Of a DNA stretch of 5,162 bases, positions 1 to 5,162 are shown in pieces. How positions within the stretch are numbered: position 1 is the first letter of the stretch; each line of letters begins with the position of its first letter. The notes below the pieces were generated by a model that searched no databases, was not told the DNA's origin, and worked only from the letters and a program-made list of their open reading frames with translations. Source of the DNA: a bacterium (lineage in GTDB: Bacteria; UBP15; UBA6099; DSWB01); NCBI GenBank assembly GCA_020061125.1, contig JAGUYV010000387.1:1-5162 (forward strand). The letters run 5' to 3'. A program made the translations under genes and the position numbers.

Positions 1-933
<933 letters not shown>

Positions 934-1330
934 CCCACTCTCCCAGCACCTCGACGATGGCGCCTCGAATCATCTCGGGCGTGAACGGCTTGCGAAAGAA
1001 CGCCACCACGCCTTTCTGGTGCAGTTTTTCGATTTTGGTTTCGCTGCCCTCGGTGGAAATCACCACCACAGGCACATTGCAGAGCACTTCGTGTTCGTGC
1101 ATGCGCTCGATCATCTGCACGCCGTCCATGACGGGCATGTTGATGTCCGCGAACACCAGGTCCACCCAGTTGCTGTTGAGCAATTGCAGGGCCTCGGCGC
1201 CATTGCCCGCGGTCAGCAGCTTGTCCACGGGCACGCCGGCCATGCGCACGGTGCGCGCAATCATGGACCTGATGATTTCGGAGTCGTCCACGATGAGAAT
1301 GTTGAAACCCATGGCGCCCTGCGCCTCCCG

Positions 1331-1816
1331 TTAGAGCTCGAAAGTGCCCTGGCTGTTTTTTATGGTCACGCGGCCCGTGCCGACCTCGAGGTTCATGGTG
1401 CGCCACTGGTCGCCGCCCACATCCTCGCTCTGAATGAACACGCCGTTTTTCCAGAAGATCTTTTTCATGGCGATGTAGTTGCGCTGCCCGATGTTGAAAA
1501 AGTTGTTGTTGTCGAGCACGCGCGCGCCGCCCGCAACCTTGACGATGATGCGGCCCTTGTTCGCTCCGAGATTGTAGGCCGCCTTGAACAGAAGGGGAAT
1601 GCCCGTGTCCGCGTACATGAACGGGTTCTCGCGGGCGCGGTCCGGGTTCTCGCGGGACAGCGGGAGCTGAAAATGGAGCAGGCCGCCTACGCGCGCGTGC
1701 GGGTCATGTATGGACACGCCGATGCACGACCCAAGCGAATGGGTCACAATCATGTCCCCATCGCACCCGGAGACTTTCATCTCGGAGACACCCACGATGT
1801 GCCTCATTGCAAGCAC
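1331..1816 (-). CDS. cheD: CheD, chemoreceptor glutamine deamidase
   Basis: CheD converts specific glutamines of chemoreceptors to glutamates, tuning receptors for methylation. The Cys-His-Thr catalytic set of the family is visible as T-x5-C in THSLGSCIGV and the His in GGLLHFQLP. Counted from the ATG at 1807 these are T22, C28 and H45. Further family stretches are YADTGIPLLF, KVAGGA and FNIGQRN. There are 161 residues from a GTG at 1816, or 158 from an ATG at 1807. I chose GTG because AGGAG lies 6 nt before it, while the ATG would be about 15 nt from the only Shine-Dalgarno. Most family members begin close to the ATG, so the 9-nt choice is open. A much longer in-frame extension to 1957 runs inside cheR and is not credible. 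The gene begins 10 nt after the cheR stop and ends 18 nt before cheY. One oddity is a short repeated RENP segment (see the repeat at 1622-1656). Confidence 0.92.
   Translation of the reverse strand: MLAMRHIVGVSEMKVSGCDGDMIVTHSLGSCIGVSIHDPHARVGGLLHFQLPLSRENPDRARENPFMYADTGIPLLFKAAYNLGANKGRIIVKVAGGARVLDNNNFFNIGQRNYIAMKKIFWKNGVFIQSEDVGGDQWRTMNLEVGTGRVTIKNSQGTFEL
1622..1656. repeat. 14-nt direct repeat within cheD
   Basis: The 14-mer CGGGTTCTCGCGGG occurs at 1622-1635 and again at 1643-1656. The period is 21 nt, so reading frame is kept. On the coding strand it gives R-E-N-P twice, seven residues apart, in SRENPDRARENPF, in the loop after the catalytic His of CheD. It could be a small in-frame duplication or a coincidence of similar codons. 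I expect no separate function. Confidence 0.5.
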
Positions 1817-1822
1817 GGTCCG

Positions 1823-1828
1823 CTCCTC
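1823..1828 (-). promoter_or_regulatory. Shine-Dalgarno for cheD overlapping the cheR stop codon
   Basis: GAGGAG on the minus strand shares bases with the cheR TGA stop (1827-1829). It is 6 nt from a GTG at 1816 and about 15 nt from the ATG at 1807. The spacing favours the GTG. Ribosomes finishing cheR would stop on this site, which suggests translational coupling of cheD to cheR. Confidence 0.6.
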
Positions 1829-2702
1829 ACGGTTTGATATATATGGTGGGCCGGACATAGCGGAACCTGTGCTGAATGCCTGTGAGGCTCTCGCTGTGGC
1901 CGACCATGAACACGCCGCCCGGGCGCAGCGCGTCGAAAAACCGCTGCACCAGTTCATTCTGCGTGGGCTTGTCGAAATAAATCATCACATTGCGGCAGAA
2001 AATCACATCGAATGGCTGTTTCATGGGCCAGGGTTCCATGAGGTTCAGCCGCCTGAACCGGATGAGCTTGGCAAGCTCGGGCCTGGCCCTGTAGAAGCCC
2101 GGATGGCGCGAATCCTTTTCAAAATACTTGTTGCGTAACTCCGGCGGGGTGTCCTTGAACCGCGCTTCGGAGTAGGAGCCTTCGCGCGCCACGGCCAGCA
2201 CGCGCGTGGAGATATCCGTGGCCAGAATGAGCGCGTCCATGCGATCAAGATCTGACACGGCCTCGCGCGCCACCATGGCCATGGTGTAGGCTTCCTCGCC
2301 CGAAGAACAGCCCGCGCTCCAGATCCGCAGTTTTGATTGCTTTGAAGGATCAATCTTCTTGAGCACTTCGTCGCGCAGGTAATCGAAGTGGTCCGCCTCG
2401 CGGAAGAAGAAGGTGAGGTTGGTGGTGAGAGTGTCAATCATGTAGGTGAGTTCGCGGCCGGTCTGATCCCCTTCCACCAGGGCGAGATACTCGGGATAGG
2501 TGTCAATTCCGAGCTGTCGCAGGCGCTTGTTGAGGCGCGCCTGCACGAGCGCCTTTTTGCCGTCGTGCAGGTTGATGCGGCACAGTCCGTAGACCATCTC
2601 GCTGATGCGCTTGAAGTCCTCGTCCCGCAGGGGCCGGCTGGCGAGGATGTTCGCGACATCCGGCTCGGGGAAACGCATGGATGTGTCGGTGTTGCCGTCC
2701 AA
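1827..2702 (-). CDS. cheR: CheR, chemoreceptor glutamate O-methyltransferase
   Basis: CheR uses S-adenosylmethionine to methylate receptor glutamates. The 291 residues are close to the usual length. An N-terminal helical domain covers about 24-95. The CheR hallmark TTNLTFFFREADHF lies at 93-106. The SAM-binding stretch is WSAGCSSGEEAY (128-139), with acidic D163 in LATDIS, RRLNL near 217-221, and FDVIFCRNVMIYFD (231-244). The C-terminus has VGHSESL and no added repeats. The start is TTG at 2702: GGAGG (2708-2712) is 5 nt upstream, whereas the first in-frame ATG (2678) has no ribosome site. The gene begins only 25 nt after a strong intrinsic terminator, so its expression and that of the genes behind it probably depend on read-through. 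It ends 10 nt before cheD. The receptor-tail pentapeptide-binding beta-subdomain was not assessed. Confidence 0.95.
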   Translation of the reverse strand: MDGNTDTSMRFPEPDVANILASRPLRDEDFKRISEMVYGLCRINLHDGKKALVQARLNKRLRQLGIDTYPEYLALVEGDQTGRELTYMIDTLTTNLTFFFREADHFDYLRDEVLKKIDPSKQSKLRIWSAGCSSGEEAYTMAMVAREAVSDLDRMDALILATDISTRVLAVAREGSYSEARFKDTPPELRNKYFEKDSRHPGFYRARPELAKLIRFRRLNLMEPWPMKQPFDVIFCRNVMIYFDKPTQNELVQRFFDALRPGGVFMVGHSESLTGIQHRFRYVRPTIYIKP

Positions 2703-2707
2703 AGGAT

Positions 2708-2712
2708 CCTCC
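2708..2712 (-). promoter_or_regulatory. Shine-Dalgarno that fixes the TTG start of cheR
   Basis: GGAGG on the minus strand lies 5 nt before the TTG at 2702. There is no comparable site before the alternative in-frame ATG at 2678. This supports a TTG start and the extra eight N-terminal residues. Confidence 0.7.
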
Positions 2713-2727
2713 AGCGATGCGCCGCGG

Positions 2728-2770
2728 AAAAAAGAGCCGGGAGCGGAGCGGAACGCCCCGCTCCCAACTC
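2728..2770 (-). terminator. Rho-independent terminator between cheW and cheR
   Basis: On the minus-strand RNA, GAGUUGGGAGCGG (2770-2758) pairs with CCGCUCCCGGCUC (2746-2734). This gives a 13-bp stem with two G-U wobbles, an 11-nt loop, and then directly six U (2733-2728). Read on the plus strand the two wobbles become mismatches and no T-run follows. The structure is therefore directional and belongs to the minus-strand operon. It lies about 105 nt beyond the cheW stop and 25 nt before the cheR start. A nested 7-bp stem with a 6-nt loop (GGAGCGG/CCGCUCC) is an alternative fold. Confidence 0.85.
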
Positions 2771-2772
2771 TG

Positions 2773-2804
2773 TAGCGGCGCGCGCCGCGCGCGCGCCGCG
2801 GCTA
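2773..2804. other. G/C-only hairpin upstream of the terminator
   Basis: Positions 2775-2802 are 28 consecutive G or C bases, mostly alternating. GGCGCGCGC (2777-2785) pairs with GCGCGCGCC (2789-2797) around a 3-nt loop. TAGC (2773-2776) and GCTA (2801-2804) extend the stem past a 3-nt bulge. In RNA it would be very stable. No T-run follows on the minus strand, so it is not a terminator by itself. It may protect the cheW 3' end, pause polymerase or simply reflect composition. Confidence 0.6.
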
Positions 2805-2811
2805 GGGCTTT

Positions 2812-2837
2812 TCCGGTTGCCGGACCGCGATGCGCGG
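2812..2837. other. Two small back-to-back hairpins in the cheW-cheR gap
   Basis: TCCGG/CCGGA (2812-2816 with 2820-2824, loop of 3) is followed at once by CCGCG/CGCGG (2825-2829 with 2833-2837, loop of 3). Both stems are perfect but only 5 bp long. With the two structures at 2734-2804 they make a run of four stem-loops in a 173-nt gap. No promoter match is visible in the remaining sequence up to 2875. Function unknown. Confidence 0.4.
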
Positions 2838-2875
2838 CCCGGGTTTGCGTTCGTGCGTTGGAGCCGCCCGCCGGG

Positions 2876-3373
2876 TCATTTATTCTGCTTGGCCAGCATG
2901 GCGATCTCGCCGGTGGTGAGCACTTTGCTGATGTCGAGCAGGATGATGACCTTGTCGCGGGCCTTGCCCATGCCCAGGATGAAGTCCGTGCTCACGGACA
3001 CGCCGAACTCGGGCGCTTCGTCAATGTCCTGCTCGTGTATGTCCAGGACTTCGGAGACGCAGTCCACCGTGATGCCCATGAGCATGTCGTCCAGGTCCAC
3101 CACGATGATGCAGGTTTCCTTGGTGTCCTCGGCCGCGTCCATGCCGAACTTGAGGCGCAGGTCCACCACGGGGATGACCTTGCCGCGCAGGTTGATGACG
3201 CCGCGCACGAAGTTGGGCATGCGGGGGACCTTGGTGATGTCCATAAGCCCGATAATCTCGCGCACGCGCAGAATTTCAAGCCCGTACACTTCGTCGCCCA
3301 GGTTGAAGGTGAGGTACTTGCTCATGCGCGTGCCCCGGTCCCTGGTTTCCTGGTTTGTATTGCTGATTCCCAT
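2876..3373 (-). CDS. cheW: CheW, receptor-kinase coupling protein
   Basis: CheW links chemoreceptors to the P5 domain of CheA in the cytoplasmic signalling array. The 165 residues form one CheW domain: YLTFNLGDEVYGLEI (20-34), VREIIG, then VPRMPNFVRGVINLRGKVIP (49-68) with the conserved NLRG containing R63, followed by VVDLR, and ILLDISKVL near 144-152. The start at 3373 is set by a perfect AAGGAGG (3380-3386) 6 nt upstream. It adds a 16-residue polar N-terminal extension before the MSKYLTF where many CheW proteins would begin. The internal ATG at 3325 has no good ribosome site. The gene begins 72 nt after cheA, consistent with co-transcription. Transcription probably often ends at the terminator beyond it. 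Its ribosome site is the closest match to anti-Shine-Dalgarno in the window, which fits high output. Confidence 0.95.
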   Translation of the reverse strand: MGISNTNQETRDRGTRMSKYLTFNLGDEVYGLEILRVREIIGLMDITKVPRMPNFVRGVINLRGKVIPVVDLRLKFGMDAAEDTKETCIIVVDLDDMLMGITVDCVSEVLDIHEQDIDEAPEFGVSVSTDFILGMGKARDKVIILLDISKVLTTGEIAMLAKQNK

Positions 3374-3379
3374 GATCTT

Positions 3380-3386
3380 CCTCCTT
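3380..3386 (-). promoter_or_regulatory. Consensus Shine-Dalgarno for cheW
   Basis: AAGGAGG on the minus strand lies 6 nt from the ATG at 3373. It decides between that start and the internal ATG at 3325, which lacks such a site. Confidence 0.8.
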
Positions 3387-3416
3387 AACTGGATAGGGAA
3401 ACACCCTCTGTGCTAA

Positions 3417-3433
3417 CGCGGGACGCGCCCGCG
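3417..3433. other. Hairpin in the cheA-cheW spacer
   Basis: CGCGGG (3417-3422) pairs with CCCGCG (3428-3433) around a 5-nt loop, 12 nt after the cheA stop. No T-run follows on the minus strand, so it is not an intrinsic terminator. It could affect mRNA processing or stability between cheA and cheW. No promoter is recognisable in the 72-nt spacer. Confidence 0.4.
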
Positions 3434-3445
3434 ATTGTTCCCGAA

Positions 3446-5162
3446 TCATTTGGCGCTGCGCGCGGCGCGCACAAGGCCCGCGGCGTCGAGAATGAGCGCC
3501 ACCCGTCCATCGCCCATGATCGCGCCGCCGGACACGCCCTCGAGGTCGTCGAAAGCGCGGCCCAGCGACTTGATCACCACCTGCTGCTGGCCCACTAGCT
3601 CGTCCACGAGCAGGGCGCACGAACTGCCGTCACCGGCGATCACCACCACGAGCGCATCATCGGGGCTAGTTTTGGCGCTTGCGCACCCGAACAGCTTGTA
3701 CAGCCGGAACAGGGGCAGCAGCTCGCCGCGCAGATTCAGCATTTCGCCCTTGCCCACCACGGTGGTGAGCTGGCCCGGATCCGGTCGCAGGGATTCCACA
3801 ATGGCGATGGTGGGCACGATGTAGCGCTCGCCGCCCACAGTCACGATCATGCCGTCTATGATGGCCAGCGTGAGGGGCAGGCGGATGGTGAAGGTGGTGC
3901 CGCGGCCGGGTTCGCTCTCGATCTCGATGCGGCCGCGCAGGTTCTCGATGCTGCGTTTGACGACATCCATTCCCACGCCGCGGCCCGACACATCCGTAAT
4001 TTTTTCCGCGGTGGAAAAGCCCGGGTGGAAGATGAGGCCGAAGATCTCGCGGCTGGTCATGTCCGAGGCCGCGCCGGGTTCGATGAGGCCCAGACTCTCC
4101 GCCTTGGCCAGGATTTTTTCCTTGTCCAGGCCCTTGCCGTCGTCCTCGAGCTTGATGATCACATTGCCGCCCTCGTGGAACGCGCGCAAGCGCACACGCC
4201 CCTTGCCGGGCTTGCCCGCGGCGCGCCGCTCCTCGGGTTTCTCGATGCCGTGGTCCACGGCGTTGCGCACCATGTGAACCAGGGGGCTGCCAATTTCCTC
4301 GACCACATTGCGGTCCAGCTCGGTATCCTCGCCCGAGTAGGTGAACTCGACCGGCACGCGGGACTTCACGGACAGGTCGCGGGCCAGGCGCGCCATTTTC
4401 TGGAAGGTTGACTTGAGCGACACCATGCGCATGCTCATGGCCAGTTCCTGCAGCTCGCGGGTGATTTTCGTGAGCTGGGCCACATTGCGCGACAGGCGCG
4501 CGTTGCCGGTGTCCCGGATTTCAGGCTCCTGCATGACCATGGAGTTGGAAATCACCAGCTCGCCCACGGAATCAATGAGCTGGTCCAGGCGGCTGGTGTT
4601 CACCTTGATGGAACCGTTGGTGCGCGCCTTTTGGAAAGCGGTGTCGGCTGCGGCCGCAATGTCCTGTGTATCCGCGGGCGGGGGCGTCTGCGAGTCCCGT
4701 TCCAGCGCCGGCTTGTGCGCAGGCGCCTGGGGCGCGGGACCGCCGGCCCAGGGATTTTCGAGCTTCTGGATCAGCTCTGCATATCCCCCCGGAATCTCGT
4801 AGGCCGCGCCGTTCATGGCGGCTTCCACGCGCCCGGCCATGTCTCGCAGCATGTCCAGAGCCTCGAACGCGGCCTGCGCCACAGGGCCGGTGAACGAGAT
4901 TTTGCCCTCGCGCGCCTGGTCCATGAGCGACTCGGCCGTGTGCGCCAGTTCATTCACATCGTTGAGGCTCATGAATCCTGAAATGCCTTTGACATTGTGG
5001 AAGCAGCGGAAGATTTCATTCAAATGTTCGGCTGCGCCGGGGTTCTTTTCGAGTTCGAGCAGGGACACCTCGGAGGCCTGGAGGTATTCCATGGTTTCGG
5101 AAACGAACTCCGCGAGTTCGGGATTGTCGGGGTCGAAATTGATGATGGGCAGGTCGCGCGCA
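3446..5162 (-). CDS. cheA: CheA, chemotaxis sensor histidine kinase (N-terminus cut by window edge)
   Basis: CheA autophosphorylates under receptor control and passes phosphate to CheY and CheB. There are 571 visible residues. The frame stays open to the right edge, 23 codons beyond the first ATG at 5092, so that ATG is internal. Numbering from it: the P1 His-phosphotransfer domain spans about 1-105, with the phosphorylated His at 32 in FHNVKGISGFM (codon 4997-4999). A Pro/Ala-rich linker covers about 112-158. The P3 dimerisation helices span about 161-222 (RLDQLIDSVGELVISNSM). The P4 HATPase domain follows, with N-box VHMVRNAVDHGIE (272-284), G1 EDDGKGLD (316-323) and G2 GRGVGMDVVKRSIENL (370-385). 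The P5 CheW-like domain is about 410-545. No P2 response-regulator docking domain fits in the short linker. Text before the first ATG (INFDPDNPELAEFVSETMEYL) reads as linker plus the start of the P1 helix, so more N-terminal sequence lies outside, of unknown size. Confidence 0.96.
   Translation of the reverse strand, partial: ARDLPIINFDPDNPELAEFVSETMEYLQASEVSLLELEKNPGAAEHLNEIFRCFHNVKGISGFMSLNDVNELAHTAESLMDQAREGKISFTGPVAQAAFEALDMLRDMAGRVEAAMNGAAYEIPGGYAELIQKLENPWAGGPAPQAPAHKPALERDSQTPPPADTQDIAAAADTAFQKARTNGSIKVNTSRLDQLIDSVGELVISNSMVMQEPEIRDTGNARLSRNVAQLTKITRELQELAMSMRMVSLKSTFQKMARLARDLSVKSRVPVEFTYSGEDTELDRNVVEEIGSPLVHMVRNAVDHGIEKPEERRAAGKPGKGRVRLRAFHEGGNVIIKLEDDGKGLDKEKILAKAESLGLIEPGAASDMTSREIFGLIFHPGFSTAEKITDVSGRGVGMDVVKRSIENLRGRIEIESEPGRGTTFTIRLPLTLAIIDGMIVTVGGERYIVPTIAIVESLRPDPGQLTTVVGKGEMLNLRGELLPLFRLYKLFGCASAKTSPDDALVVVIAGDGSSCALLVDELVGQQQVVIKSLGRAFDDLEGVSGGAIMGDGRVALILDAAGLVRAARSAK

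Noticed and set aside
1331-1957. CheD with a 50-residue N-terminal extension starting at 1957
   Set aside because: The extra part lies inside cheR in another frame and has no CheD similarity. The ribosome site at 1823-1828 and family length support a start at 1816 or 1807.
2805-2816. Possible plus-strand terminator (G/C hairpin followed by TTTT)
   Set aside because: Only four T after a spacer, and there is no plus-strand gene to terminate.
2388-3416. Plus-strand open frame of 342 codons across cheR, the terminator gap and cheW
   Set aside because: It is low-complexity Ser/Arg/Met-rich translation antisense to CheR and CheW. It has no domain and passes straight through the hairpin region.
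3374-3445. Internal promoter for cheW
   Set aside because: I found no convincing sigma-70, sigma-54 or flagellar sigma-28 type boxes in the 72-nt spacer. Co-transcription with cheA is simpler.

Overview
The window is a single block of chemotaxis signalling genes, all on the minus strand. In transcription order (right to left) they are cheA (5' end cut by the right edge), cheW, cheR, cheD, a cheY-type single-domain response regulator, a CheX/CheC-type CheY-P phosphatase, and cheB (3' end cut by the left edge). No gene is supported on the plus strand. Long open frames there are antisense shadows of G+C-rich genes.

The sequence is visibly G+C-rich (not counted). The set cheA-cheW-cheR-cheD-cheY-cheX-cheB lacks cheZ and uses a CheX-like phosphatase together with CheD. 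That combination, and the style of the proteins, fits a Deltaproteobacterium/Desulfobacterota, perhaps Desulfovibrio-like. The taxonomic guess is inference from general family resemblance, not from a search.

Layout by region. Positions 3446-5162 hold CheA: a His-phosphotransfer (P1) domain, a short Pro/Ala-rich linker with no visible P2 domain, dimerisation, HATPase and CheW-like domains. Positions 3374-3445 are a spacer with one small hairpin and a perfect Shine-Dalgarno for cheW (2876-3373). Positions 2703-2875 are the only sizeable non-coding gap (173 nt). It holds two small hairpins, a hairpin inside a 28-base G/C-only tract, and a very good intrinsic terminator (13-bp stem plus U6) ending 25 nt before the TTG start of cheR. 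Positions 1-2702 carry the adaptation and signal-termination genes cheR, cheD, cheY, cheX and cheB. They are packed tightly: cheD's ribosome site touches the cheR stop, cheY and cheX overlap by 35 nt, and cheX and cheB share ATGA.

How they work together: CheA and CheW form the receptor-coupled kinase core. CheA phosphorylates CheY, which acts on the flagellar motor or another output, and CheB. CheX would remove phosphate from CheY-P. CheR methylates, CheB demethylates/deamidates and CheD deamidates receptor glutamates/glutamines to give adaptation. No receptor (MCP) gene is in view.

The genes are a conserved system, not a new one. The most interesting element is the terminator that separates the kinase core from the adaptation module with no room for a promoter behind it. 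This suggests partial read-through or regulated termination setting the ratio of the two halves.
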